The notes: generated by a model from the letters alone, not told the origin. Positions 22,963 through 37,253 are shown, numbered from the stretch's first letter. The stretch is DNA of 64,000 bases from Adineta ricciae (GCA_905250025.1 CAJNOJ010000101.1:288883-352882); one strand, 5' to 3'. Numbers and translations are program-made.

Positions 22963-24186
22963 GGTTTAAGCAACTGACATATAAATACAACACAATTATA
23001 TTGTAATCTGAAAACAAAACATTAATCTACAGTCTCCCTTCTTTCTTCTCTCTTTCTTTCTTTCATTCTTTCGAATAGTCATGCATTGCAAATTTTAAAT
23101 AAACAAATAAACAAATACGCGAATCAGCGACGAGATACAAATTTCACCGAATGAATTGTCAAAAAAGAGAAATTATTCAAAGAAAACTTTTCACCATCAT
23201 CCATAAAAATTTCTTCTTTTCTCTCAGATTATTTACGAATATCCGGAAAAAATATTGACCATATTTTCATCTATAGATGTCAGCTTAACTTGTCACGTTC
23301 AAAATGCCATTATATCTCAAAACTCAAATAGATCACAAATCGAGTTGTTTTGTGCTTTAAAAATGAACAGTTTGCAACTAGAAGTTTCACGAGGAAACTC
23401 TACATGAGCCCTCGAGACGAAATACCACTTATAGTCCCATCATAAGAATCAAAGACAGTCGTCTGTATTTAGCGGATTAATAATAAAGCGTGTCGCATAT
23501 TCTTTGAAGGACATATCCGAGATTTGAAATTTATATGAGGGAATTCATTGATCTATCTTTGTTGTAAGCCGGTACATTGATTAAAAATAGTATGCCGGTA
23601 TGTTCAATCCGAGATTGTCGCCATAAGTACTAATAATATAATATCTTATTAACATTCTGGGTACCTTTTGAAGGTTATATGTTAAATTTGTTTCGGAAAA
23701 ACCTTAGAAATGCCTTCGTATTTTCAGGCTAATGGAATGGTTTTTGAGTAATTCATGATCATTAGTCAATTTGAGAACAACATTTCTGTGAACTGAAACT
23801 TCATTGATACTTATCGAACGAAGAAAAACAAATCATAAATGATGCAACTAAAAGATATGATATGTTTATTTTGAGGATGAACAAAGGATTCGTACAATGA
23901 CGAATTAACTATAGATTGAGCTTTAACGATTGCGATTTTTGATGAAAACGCAATTTTAACGAAGTGTGTCTATGAGGACATCTTTTGCCAAGTTTTCTAT
24001 TCGTTAACTTCACATCCTAATATAGTTTGTGCTTTTGCCAAATGTTTTTAAACAAATTAAGTAATATTTATGAGCAACAAACTATGATGTGCATGAAATG
24101 ATCGTTTGACTAGACAAAAGAATGCTTTCTTTTTCAGATAATTTTGCTGTTTATTCTGGAAAAATTCTCTTTTTCGAAATAATGTG
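22963..24186. other. Intergenic region between divergent makorin-like and membralin genes
   Basis: A pyrimidine-rich run at about 23035–23075 (cttcttctctctttctttc) near the makorin-like promoter. No coding region or RNA gene seen in the remaining 1.1 kb. Confidence 0.5.
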
Positions 24187-26236
<2,050 letters not shown>

Positions 26237-26609
26237 CAACTCTCCTTGTTGTCACATCCGCTGTAGAATAAAATCTTCTCTCTCATTCTCCGATCGAGCA
26301 TGTGCATGTACAGTTGAACGACTTCTCTTTTTCAGTTCTATTTTTCCTGTCGGAGTGTGATTCTTTTCTTTTTCCAAACAGTATCAAAGACGAATGTATT
26401 CCCATTATGATCAATCTCATGTTATCAATGGACGATTGATACCACAGTTTTGAAAATAAATACAAATTTTTAATATCGAATTCTTGGCGAAGGTGTTTTG
26501 TAGTTCTTCGAATCAATAGTGGAAAATATTTATTTTCTGAGGAACAAAAACAAGATAAACTTATGGTTACATCAAGTTACTTAACATGTAACATTCACAG
26601 AAAAGATTC
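26237..26609. other. Convergent intergenic region, membralin and GPCR 3' ends
   Basis: AAATAAA near 26454–26460 on the plus strand could serve membralin. TATTTATTTT near 26528 could serve the minus-strand GPCR. No gene seen. Confidence 0.5.
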
Positions 26610-29095
26610 TCAATGCCATCGGAATTTATTCAGAAATTGTCGAAGTCCTGTTCGAAACGCCATTCCGCTGTACGAGTAGAGAAAGAAATTGATCGAGTAA
26701 GACGTATACGAGAATAACTGTGTAAAGAAAACGGCGATGAAAAGTAAATGAATTAATATTTGATCATCGATTATTTCTCCATTGTCCGATAATGGATGAT
26801 GTATATCCGAGATTGTGTGATTTTTAATCTCGATAAAGACGAGATTCTTCAATTGATTTGTTGTCAAATTTGCTTTCTCTTGAAAATGATCCAGTGCAGC
26901 ATGTTGAGTGAAGATCTGTCCATCGATTGTACTATGGATTTTCACCAAAATTAAACAGATATGGGCTGGCGCATTGAGCACAAGGAAACAAGTTGAAACC
27001 AAAAGGAGCATACGGGTAACGCGAATCGATTGATTTGTTGGAGCATCCTTACTTGAGAAATGCTCGGAACCTTCGCGTGAGAAATTCGATTTAAGTGATA
27101 TATTGTTGGCTGGCTTCTGACTTAATGAGCCGGAGTGTTGCAAAAGTGATGAATGATGATTGTATACAACTGCATTTTTACCAACGATTTCAACTTTTGC
27201 CTAAAAAAAGTCAGAAATTCGTCAGTGATGATGCTGTTCGATGGAGAGTAAAATAAATCACGAGATTTGCCTCAGTGTAAACAGACTTCGTGATGAAGGA
27301 TTTTTTATATGCTGACTGATGAATTATTGACGATTGGACTACCCGCATTAATATATAGATATCCGAAAAGACGTTTTTACAGATTAAAATAGAGAACAGC
27401 GATTAACAAAGTATATCCTCTCTGACCACTATTTTTCTATTTTAGACATGCATGGGCTACGAATGAGCTTCTTGCATACTGTGTACTGACGTCTCTTCCC
27501 GGATACTTCTCTTCCACGGTTGTAAGTGTATTACTTCAAGTATCTATTATTCACGCGACTTAAGCCGCTATTGACGCGTTCTAATTTTAAAAAAGAATTT
27601 ACCTTTGTGGCGCACATTTCGTTGTCAACCAATTCTATCTCATCACTATTGATTTGTTGGATTGCCAAAACATTCTTGTTCAACGAATTATCTGAATTAT
27701 CTTTCCCGGTTATTCCATCGTCGGAGTATTGCCCTTGAAATGTCGGTAGACACGTGTATGAACAAGTTCTGGAATAAGTATCTTCATTCAGTGTCATATT
27801 CTGTTGAGCATTTCGATCTTTTTTGCGCTGTCTCGGTACTGTGGAGTTTGCAATGATCGCCGATCGAGCATGTTGTCGAATAAGATTCACAATGAGAATG
27901 TTAAATATCAAAATAAGAGAAAACGGAATGATAAATGAGCATAAAGCGTCACCAATGAACCAGATGAGATTGAATTCCTCTTGGCAATTGACGTGAGGAT
28001 TAAAATGAATCAATGCCCAACAAAAGATACAGCTAAAAAGGAATATGCACCCAAGTGGAACAATTGGCGCTGAGCGTCTTTGAGTAGCAGCTTGAATTGG
28101 ATACCGAACAGCGATGTAACGTTGGATGGTAAACAACACGGTAAGATAAGCTGAGAGTAACTCAGCTAGTTGACTAAGAAAAGAGATTGTTAAACAAAGA
28201 CGTTGCGTATCCCATTTGTTAACATCATGAATAACTCGAATTAATAGAGCAATATTTAATATGAGATCGCTGCAAGCTAAAAGAAACAAATGAACTTAGA
28301 GTATTGTTTACATCGTCTATCGATTAGTTGTAACGTTACTGACAGGGAGGATTTTATGCTCTGATTTTTTTAGCAGTCGGCGAAACTCGACAATAGTCTA
28401 TACGCGTTGTTGACGTCAGCAGTGTGACTATTAATTCAGGTAAAATGGCATGTTTGTTTACAACAAAGCCAAGAGAACAAGTTAGGAAAATAAGAGGCAA
28501 AAGACATGTTGGTTGCACGAAATCGAGGGCGACATGAGTTTATTTGAGAGTCATTCAAGACAAAAGGGCATTGTGTTATGTCAGAAAGATATGAATCTGT
28601 CAAGAACAATTTCCTGTTTTTAATAGCAAGTTGTATTGCACTCACGTATTGGGAAATGAATGTTTTCCTGAACAAAAAAGAAAATCAGAGTGACAATTTG
28701 ACGTGTTTGCAAGGTACTGTATGTAAATTTAACGTTAGTCAACTGAACGAACTCGGGAATATTTTCGATGAAGATTAAACATAGAAGAGAAATCAAAAGC
28801 AAAATCAGATTATCGTCGAACATTGTAAATCGAACTTCGATCGATGTTCTGCACGAATATCACACTTACCTAGAGCGATCAATGTCCATTTATGTCGAAG
28901 ATTTTTCGTAATAAAACTCCTTGATAGAAGAACGATGGTTGATGAATTGGCAATAAGACCAATGCAGCTAATGATAAGAATATACGGATTCGTGAATTTC
29001 ACTAAAAGCATCTGTATTTGTTGAAATTTGTTATAATATTTTGGCGTATTAATTGTTAATTTTAGTGCCGTTGCTACCGTCGATGTATTCAACAT
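26610..29095 (-). CDS. Divergent class A GPCR, peptide-receptor type
   Basis: Three exons (29095–28870, 28276–27603, 27200–26610) join in frame for 496 residues. TM1–2: LIISCIGLIANSSTIVLLS and ACSDLILNIALLIRVI. TM3 ends FTIQRYIAVRYP, so the usual DRY is QRY. TM4–5: IFLFSCIFCWALIHF and SFIIPFSLILIFNILIV. The third intracellular loop is long (over 120 residues, Ser/Asn/Gln-rich, split by an intron). TM6: MLLLVSTCFLVLNAPAHICLI, lacking the CWxP motif. TM7: SYSINFFLYSYSG, replacing NPxxY by SINFFLY. The third extracellular loop is also long, with NLT and NHT glycosylation sites. The ligand is unknown. The pattern resembles FMRFamide-like or related orphan receptors of invertebrates. Confidence 0.78.
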
Positions 29096-32000
29096 GGTTG
29101 CTGTAAATAGAGAGAGAGCGGCTAAGTTGTAGATCTAAAATACGGCAATGTTTCGATCAATGAATGTTTTCTTATCTGTTTGTCTCCTTTTCTGAATGCT
29201 TCTCTGAACTCACCAACGGTCCACGATCGTGTTTTTTTCTTTGTTTCTCTTTATCTTGTCAGTAATTCTTCACCAAAGACAATTAGACTCGCAGTATTAT
29301 GTGTTACCTGACAGGAGATGAGAATCATGCGAAAGATTCGAGTGCGATTGATGTGTCAATCACCAAATGTTAATCGTGCAGAGTGATCTATTCTCTGGGG
29401 TTGAGCTCAATGTTGTAAACTACATTCTGGTCAAAGTAGTCGAAGAAAAGGTTTGTAAAATCTTTTGAACATCTGACTATTCAGTGCTTAAGGTAAACTG
29501 CTTCGTGAAAGTAGAAGGGTGGGAAGTGTCACCAAGAAATATTTTTAGGATTAATCTGTATCAAAACACTTCTATCGCACGTCAATGAGAACTGACGTGA
29601 GAATGTGTCAGCTCAAATGTAGCTTTTCATAGTCTCGTTGATTAGGAAGTAGCGAAGCACAAAATTAGATAGTATAGGGAAGATTTCTTGGGGACGTAAA
29701 ACAAAAAAAACGAACAACTAGTTATCAGGATGATTTTTAGGAGGGTATGCTCATTTCCATTTACAAAACACGAGAAACTAATCAGTAAGCGGAGCAGAAA
29801 CTGAATAACACTGGGCAGATAAGATAATGAATAGCATAGCAATCATATACGTTCGATCAAGAGTAAATGGATACATCACGACGGAGACTACGGGTCTTGT
29901 TTCAGCTTTATAATCATTTTTCTTAATGAATACATTGTTCAGATTGTTGAAAATTAGTCAAGGAGAAGAAACGTATTTATTGTCGAGGAGGATTCGAGAA
30001 AATAAAGAATAAACTATCAAGAATATTTCCTATAAGACTTTATTCATTATCAACGGGAAGCGCGTCATTTGAAAGCTTTTGAACAAAGTCAATTCGACTT
30101 GAGCAAGACTATTACATTATGTAATGCAACTAAGAGGGTGAACAACTGCTGAGATTTGCTATAATGCCTTAATTAGAATCCCTTGACGTTTTAATGAATT
30201 TCTTTTGCGGTCACCGCAATCCCTGAAAAACACAACATCTGCTTATTTTCTTCACTGTAAGCTCATTTCAATTATCTGTAGAATGTCAACATAAAAAACT
30301 GTCTTCTTTCTCGGAGCATGTTGTAAGTGATAGAAGGTTCGTGACTTTATTATCTCGAGACTTCTCTGCTTTTCTTTCAGTTTGTTTTCTGTGAGATTTA
30401 CTTATTTAGCTAGCCATGTAAAAGGATGAAGACGTTTGATGTGTGCGTTGTGGAAAGACAAATCGCTTGGGAATGTGACAACGTTGTACTTTCGTATTAT
30501 GTTAAGAGAAACAAAGACTTAAATAATCTTTAAAAGGATAAGACGAAGGAAATCACTCGCTAGATAAACTCTGCTTCTACAACCTGACTCTCGGTAATCA
30601 AAGTTTCAGCGGATTTAATGTCACCTGGTGCAGATGTAATGCATCGTTTTGAGCAAGATGATAGAGGAGACTTTTCGCCTAGGCGGTAGTCTCAATTTAT
30701 GGCTGAGTGCACGCTTGTTCCGGTGACGTTTGACGATATAATGAAGCTACGCCTGATCATCAAGTAGAAGATCAGTAATGAAACAGTCGTTCTACTCATT
30801 CTGCCTTTATCTTTCTTAATCATATGCGAAAATGATTGCTGATAATTATCTCTTGACCGAAGCCCATCAACGACGAAAGCTAAATCGTCGGTAAACAAAA
30901 AGAGAACGGCTAACGCTGATGTCGAACGTTAATCTATCTTTGCAATGTAACAACCATGAAGAAAAAAACGCATTCCACATGAGTGTTCTGATGAAAATAG
31001 ATCTTATGAGCTTGTCTATGTTATTATTGTACTTAATAATACGAATCAAACCTTAACATTAGTTATCGAATGATATCATTATGAATTATCAATAAAACAA
31101 TAAAGAGGAAATGAAGAAAAGCTCTGTTCATGTATATAACGACCTTGAACGGATGATTAGACGATACTTTGAAATGATCTAACAAAGAAAAATTAATTAT
31201 ATTCTGTTCATGTCTTCAGTGCATTCCACTTATCCACCTGTCAAAGTTAACGATTTCTTTTGTCCGCTATTTTTATGTACATCAATCATTTACTAATGAA
31301 AAAACTATGAAAATCTTGCGTTCTTTTTTCCAATGTCGAACTCACTATGAACTTGTTCATCATCGAATCTAAATAGAAATTCTATTCCGAAATGTTTTTC
31401 TACGCGACATTTTCTGTCAAATTAATCAAATTCCGAGGCACAACTAACTATCATGGACATTTGTGATCAGACGGCTATGAAGTCTCGTTCTTCAATTATA
31501 ATCAAAGTTCTTCTTTCGACTGTCAAAAGCTTTGTCATGTTCGAAAAGAAATCTAACCGAGTGAGAAGTTTCTGTTGGACACGAAGAAATTTACATGCTC
31601 TGTCAGTATTCGTCAAGTTCTTTCTCATGCAAAACTATAACCCACACACGGATACAACGTCTAACTTAATATGTACATAAATGTCATTCATTGAAAGTAG
31701 ATTTCCGAACTAAAAATGTCAGCCTTAATAAATAATTGTAAAAACATTAGACACAAAAAGGCGTTCCACGAGAGTCGACTTCAGGACAATGACACATCAT
31801 AGACGTGCTCATCTATATACGATATGCGAATTGTTAATTATACTTGCCTTTCATTATTTTGGTCTTATGAACGTAACTTAGCAAAAGGAATTGTGTGAGG
31901 AAACGCGCTACTCGGACCTATAGTGCAATAAGAGCTGTATTGCGAGGAATGATTGGTGTGTTTAATATTACAAGAGAAACGTCAGCACTTTTGACTTTAA

Positions 32001-33889
32001 TTACTAGAGTAATCGATGAAAAGTGTTCCTTAAAGCGTCAATAAAAAGTCCGAGACGACATCCGTTTCATCAGTGTTCGCAATTCAGACTGTTTTCATCT
32101 GAGAATTTGATAAAAATATTGCGAACGGAAAAGTTTAGACTTATTCAAATTTTTCACATAAATTTACACATTTACTTCGTCTGTATGGTAATAACTTAAA
32201 TTACGTATTTAGGAGATGAAAGTTTTTACCGAAATTAATTTCTATCAGAAACACATTCCTACCCAAACCTCAAAAATATATTCTTATTCATATGCTGTCT
32301 TCAACTTACCACTTCCCTCAAACGCAGTAGCAAAGTTGCTTCTCAGAAAGGCCCACAATTTGAGCTGAAAAACTTGTTGATAAGGACGAAAGAAGCGATA
32401 ATTCCGGTTATTTATAGACTAAAGAAAACAAGTCATATCAATGCTTGTTGAAATGCTACAGATCTTGAGATTTGTCCTCTCGATGTTCACTCGTGGAGAA
32501 CGTTTTCTATACAACAGAACGAAAACGATATAGCTATTCGCTGAAACAACCTATCGGAGATAGTTTCAGCTACGCAAAAACGTGGAGAAGCGAACACGAA
32601 CAGAATTGCGAATGTAATTATTTTGACGATTGAAAATCTGGAATTCGAATGAATCTAATCAACAGCTCTCCGTCCAAAAGATATTATCACTATTGAATGA
32701 CTCGGTTGGTTTCAGTTTATATAAGACTACTAAGTGAAACTTTTGATCAGCTTAGTTTTTTAATTAGTAATTCACACTTATTTATTGGTGGTTTCGAGTT
32801 TCTTCAATTCGCACAACTAGTTGCAATGCTACCAAAAAGAAAATAATTTTTCACAAAAAAGAAATAGGACAATGTGCATAGAATTCATTGAATATATTTA
32901 GCGCGACTATTGTCTTCGTAATTTCATTAGGATTCGGTGTGAATAAAAAAATTCTTTTGTAAATCAAAATTAACTTCCGTAAAAAAATGCGAAACTAGGT
33001 CAATGCAGTCTTTTGTCATTTTCTCGACTACATAGCATAACTAGCAAAATTTTTGACGTATTACAAAATAACATGTTTTGCAGAAAATATTCTATCGGTA
33101 AGAGAAAGGTCTGAACAGGAATTTCCATGGGCGGAGCTCTAATTATCTCTAGAAAGGTCATTGTACTTCAAAGTATACTCTTTGATCCCATATCATTTCA
33201 AGAACTCTTTCTACTTGACTGATTTGAATATTGTATTTAAAATTATGTCGCGACGAACAATAAACAATCAACTACGTATTCAATTTCCAATAACAACAAT
33301 TGATCACGTTCTTCTACTCTATGACTTTCGATTTAGAAAGATCGTCTTATATCCGCAATGATCAAATTTTACCGAAGAAAACGTTCAACTCTGTGCGGTA
33401 TCCTTACGTCACTGAAATGTTTCATCTTCGTTCGCATCGGTCTCATAGGAAAGTTGACGATGACTGTAAATCAGTTTTTTCCGCTCCTAAAGAGACAAAA
33501 AAGTTTCATAATAATTCACTTGATGAATTACTATCCATATTTTCAACTGCATTGTCAATTATCTATACATTATATTTCGGATGAACTGTCTTCACCTACC
33601 GACATCTGTTGTCAACGATTTATATATGTCAAACAAAGCTTTTTCGTGAAAACTAAACATATAAATATAAAGTGATAGAATAGATTTGATTGGTCGACTT
33701 GTATTGCGGGTACTAAGGTCTACTTTGTTGTTTTCATATTTTGTTTATTAATTGTCTTATTTAAATGGTATTCACGTGAATTAATTACGAAATATTTCAT
33801 TTTGAAATTTCTCGAACTTTGTATTTTTAGATCTCGAGTTCTTCGTCATTTCTCATTTGAAATTCAGAATCAACTACATCTAATAGACA
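29096..33889. other. 4.8 kb gene-poor region
   Basis: No recognised gene. Short open frames (30692–30898 and 30867–31049 on minus; 31453–31680 and 33161–33675 on plus) have no domain signal. A slightly more GC-rich, protein-like but stop-containing patch lies at 30618–30890 (frame starting MSPGADVMHRFEQDD). The last 200 bp contain the eIF1A promoter. Confidence 0.5.
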
Positions 33890-34642
33890 ATGCCGAAAAA
33901 CAAAGGAAAAGGTGGTAAAAATCGTCGTCGTGGTAAAAATGAAAACGACGATGTCAAACGTGAATTAATTCTTCGAGAAGAAGGACAATCCTACGCTCAA
34001 GTGACACGAATTTTAGGCAATGGACATTTAGAAGCATTCTGTTTCGATACTGCGGGAGGCAAAAAACGCTTATGTCACATTCGAGGTAAATTACGAAAGA
34101 AACAATGGATTAATCAAGGTGATGTTATCCTTGTTGGACTTCGAGATTATCAAGATGATAAAGCTGATGTTATCATGAAATATCATGGTGAGTGTCAAGA
34201 CTTCTAATAAACTTCGTCTCAGTCGTTTTGCTCTCTTCCTTTAGCCGATGAAGCTCGTGAATTGAAACGAATGCACGAAATTCCAGATAACATTAACATC
34301 ACTGAAACATCGAATAGTACAAATGAAGGATTAGAAGATGTTATTTTCGATGAAAGACACAATGATGATGAATCCAGTGAGGACGAAGATGGTTTACCAC
34401 ATAATACCGGAGATCGACGAACTGGTAATGAAAGTCCTTCAGAAGATGATTCCGATGATGATGATGAAGATGATGCTGGTGGTTACTACAATCCGAATCG
34501 AATGCCCAAAAAGACCGGCAATTTGAATGCACGAAACTTAATCGGAACGAAGAAAGATTCTGGTAAAGGTGCACGCAATAATCAACGAGACGTAATCTCA
34601 GGTTCAGATTCGGATGAACGTGATGAACTCGCACACATCTAA
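33890..34642 (+). CDS. EIF1A: Translation initiation factor eIF1A with an extended, altered C-terminal tail
   Basis: Binds the 40S A site and promotes scanning and subunit joining. Two exons (33890–34187, 34245–34642) join in frame for 231 residues. Human eIF1A has about 144. The basic N-terminal tail [19 protein letters not shown] and the OB-fold ([55 protein letters not shown]) are nearly identical to other animals. The C-terminal tail is different: acidic Asp/Glu/Ser clusters, then a basic stretch ([20 protein letters not shown]), ending DELAHI instead of the usual DIDDI, the eIF5B-binding end. The start is the conserved MPKNKGKGG. The exon 1 donor is at tatcatg/gtgagt. Confidence 0.95.
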
Positions 34643-34733
34643 TGTATGCATAGATAAAGAAAAGCAATCAATTATAAGTTTCGCTTCTTTTTCTTTGTCA
34701 TCATTGAGCTATTTTTCAAAATCATATCGATGC

Positions 34734-34739
34734 AATAAA
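34734..34739 (+). terminator. Polyadenylation signal AATAAA for eIF1A
   Basis: Canonical hexamer about 90 nt downstream of the eIF1A stop codon. Confidence 0.6.
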
Positions 34740-35154
34740 CTACATTCTTCAATGATTTTCATCTGCGTATCGCATCAAAGATTGAATTAACTTCATACAA
34801 AAGAAACATGACTTGAACCACAACTTTTAACTCGATTGATTTCAATAAACTGTCGATCAAGAAGCGATTCAGAGAGATCATAACAAGAAAGTAACAACTA
34901 TTTCTAATGAATGTCAATAGTGAATAATTGGTTACAGTCTTTGCACTGATATCTTTTCGAGATCATCTAGCGAAAACTGATCAAATAGATCGTCACTAAT
35001 AGCATTCAACCAACACGAGGTAATAACTCATGCAGTTCATAATTACTTCTATATAGTATAGTCTAATCTTTTTTTTCTCTTTTGGAAACTATTTCGCTTG
35101 CGCTATTGGTACCATCGCCCATCTATTTACGTATATTCAGGAATAAATGCTCAG

Positions 35155-35270
35155 TGATCGATCAATGAACAGAATACCCTAGCGACTGCCAGCTTTAGGA
35201 GCCAGTTAATGGTTCAGACCTAGCAGTGACACCTGCCAGAGCAGCCACTCTGCTGACATCAACATTATCG
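35155..35270. ncRNA. Candidate structured non-coding RNA, strand and class uncertain
   Basis: A GC-richer block inside AT-rich DNA, without an open frame. On the plus strand it has small hairpin-forming pairs (gcag/ctgc around 35225–35240; agcag/ctgct around 35241–35257), an AGAATA box at about 35170 and ACA near 35260, six or so bases before the block ends. The arrangement loosely resembles an H/ACA snoRNA, but the long stems cannot be verified by eye. Confidence 0.2.
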
Positions 35271-35424
35271 ATTATATTTCGTCTTTTTCTTTGTCATCAT
35301 TATCATGTCGAAGTCATTAACTATGATGTCGTACAATTATTTAACTATATGTATATATTTGTATAGATAGAAAAACAAAACAGAAAATACAATAAATGAA
35401 ACCGTTTCCGAACAAATGAACTGA

Positions 35425-36050
35425 TTAAAATCGTAAATTGAGATTGAGATCAGGCAGTTTAATATCTTTGATCTTTTGCGGTAAATTCATTTCTTTCAAT
35501 GCCGTCATGGCTTTGGCTGGTGCTGCTGATATTCCCGCTTCTTGCTTTTCCATCTTCGATTGTTCGTCTACTCGTGCAACAACTTCGTTCAAATTCGTTT
35601 CTAAAACCATTCCACCGAAGCAAATCTCCTGGAGAATATAATGAACTTTGTCGGCGTGAAAGATTAAGTCAAGTTCACAAACATTCTAAACATTACACGT
35701 AAATCGTTTCTTTTCGTTTGAAGACCAAACTCCTGTTCGTTTACCTCAAAGCATTTGTCTAATGTTTCGACGAAAACTTGGATCAAATCCAAAATACCTA
35801 ATTCACTTTCTGAGCTGTCAACACAGAAGATGAAATACAACGTTGCATAATGACGATAGATCAGTCGGCAATCGTTGTCGCCAAGAATTGATCCACCTTC
35901 GAGGAAATTACAAACATTATCATCACGTTTCGATACTAATTGATACGTATCACGAAGAATGCGCTGTTGAACTTCTTCGGGGTAATGTTCGAAGAACTTC
36001 ACTAGTCTTGGTTTAGCAGAGTTATTGAAAATAAGGATTGCTTTAATCAT
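35425..36050 (-). CDS. AP3S: AP-3 complex subunit sigma
   Basis: Small subunit of the AP-3 adaptor, which sorts cargo from endosomes to lysosomes and related organelles. Two exons (36050–35745, 35685–35425) join in frame for 188 residues, close to human AP3S1. Signature runs: MIKAILIFNNSAKPRLVKFF, RDTYQLVSKRDDNVCNFLEG, RLIYRHYATLYFIFCVDSS, ELGILDLIQVFVETLDKCFE, and in exon 2 GMVLETNLNEVV. The exon 2 reading begins NVCELDLIFHADKVHY. The tail (AAPAKAMTALKEMNLPQKI) is the AP-3-specific extension, which separates it from AP-1 and AP-2 sigma. The ATG is only 131 bp from the divergent neuronal-calcium-sensor-like gene. Confidence 0.96.
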
Positions 36051-36181
36051 AATTACAGGATAAGCATAATCTATTTATATCTGAAAGGAAAAACAATCGA
36101 TCAACAAGGCTATTACGCAGTACGAATGTATTCAAGCAGAACAGCAACAAATATTTTCACATTCATTTGCGAAAAAGAAAC
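36051..36181. promoter_or_regulatory. Compact bidirectional promoter between AP-3 sigma and the calcium-sensor-like gene
   Basis: Only 131 bp separate the two divergent start codons, so both promoters and leaders must lie here. No clear TATA box apart from ctatttatat near 36070–36080. Confidence 0.5.
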
Positions 36182-36917
36182 ATGGGTAATCAAAATAACA
36201 GGGGAAAAACCTTAACCGACTACGATATCAGACTTTTCAGTCAACAAAGTCAATTGCCACCGCATATTATTCAACAACTCTACGAGGCATTTATTGAACG
36301 TGCAGGAAAAGATGGACGGTAGAGAAATAATCAAAGATTTTCTTTCTATTGAAGCTTTTTTGTTTGATTTAGAATGACAGTGAGTGATTTCAAGAAGTCG
36401 TATTTAGAAATCAATCCTAATGCTAGTCCGTACAATTTGGACAATGAAGCGGAACGTATGATTTACTTTTGTCGACAATTCTCAGGTTAATTTCGTTTTT
36501 CTTTAGGAATTTTTATAATGTTCGATCGAGATCGCAATGGTAGGAGTGAAAATCGGAGAAAGTAAACCTTGAAAGTTGATTTTGTGTATAGGAGTCTTAA
36601 CCTTCGATGAATTTATGATGGCATATGTTTTACTACAACGTGGTGTTGATACTCCGGCAAACCGTTGGCAATACGTTATCAGTGCAATGCCTCCCGGTGT
36701 TCTCTCGCGCCCTGGTTATGTTAATTCAGCTGAAGCGCTTCAACTTCTTCAACAATTGAATCAATTCTATCAGATTCCAAATTTCGAACCTACAGCGCAA
36801 CATAATATCGTCTGGACTCAATTGACTCCTCAATTAGATCCAACAGGATACATTCCTCAAGCTGAATTTCTACGTCTTATCGCAGCTCAACCGAGTATTC
36901 AACCACATATTTGGTGA
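36182..36917 (+). CDS. Neuronal-calcium-sensor-like EF-hand protein
   Basis: Four exons (36182–36318, 36373–36485, 36507–36539, 36592–36917) join in frame for 202 residues. It starts MGNQNNRGK, an N-myristoylation signal as in NCS1/recoverin. The first EF-hand region (RAGKDGRMTVSDFKKSYLE) is degenerate. The second is a good calcium loop (FDRDRNGVLTFDEFM). The C-terminal half has the helical outline but no intact loops; the last one is LDPTGYIPQAEFL. It would therefore bind calcium at one site, where usual family members have two or three. The third intron is only 21 nt and contains an in-frame TAA. Family membership rests on the N-terminus, length and one EF-hand. Confidence 0.72.
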
Positions 36918-36973
36918 ACACTGTTCGAACTATAATTTTTTCTACATCTATCCGTAATCTCAGCATTCATCGA

Positions 36974-36979
36974 AAATAA
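36974..36979 (+). terminator. Polyadenylation signal AATAAA for the calcium-sensor-like gene
   Basis: Hexamer about 60 nt past the stop codon at 36915–36917. Confidence 0.55.
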
Positions 36980-37253
36980 AACTCACGCAAGCATCAATAG
37001 TTTCTCTTCCCCACTTATTCTGCTCTCATCTTTGACAGAAAAAAATGAATGACGCAGTATGTTTGTTACCGGTATTTTCCAGGACCTTGAAAAGCGCATG
37101 CTTGTTATACATAGATATATTTAACATAGATAAATCTAGAATAATCAAACAAAGTAAGGATATGTTTGTAAAAGATACAGCTCATAGAAGAGTCTTAATT
37201 TCAAAGGAAACTTTACTGTATCAGCAAAGTGTAGATGTTTAGTTGCTATATTG

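Larger units (their letters stand above)
34643..35424. other. Convergent intergenic region between eIF1A and AP-3 sigma
   Basis: Contains the eIF1A polyadenylation signal, a conspicuous GC-richer block at 35155–35270 (findings), and a 20-nt sequence (tctttttctttgtcatcatt) present near both 34686 and 35282. No protein gene seen. Confidence 0.5.

Noticed and set aside
33161..33675. Overlapping open frames upstream of eIF1A
   Set aside because: AT-rich, overlapping in two phases, no domain and no splice structure. More likely random openness in the promoter region.
35155..35270. SECIS element for a selenoprotein
   Set aside because: An ATGA and a later TGAC are present, but the AA apical motif is not at the needed distance and the stems do not pair.
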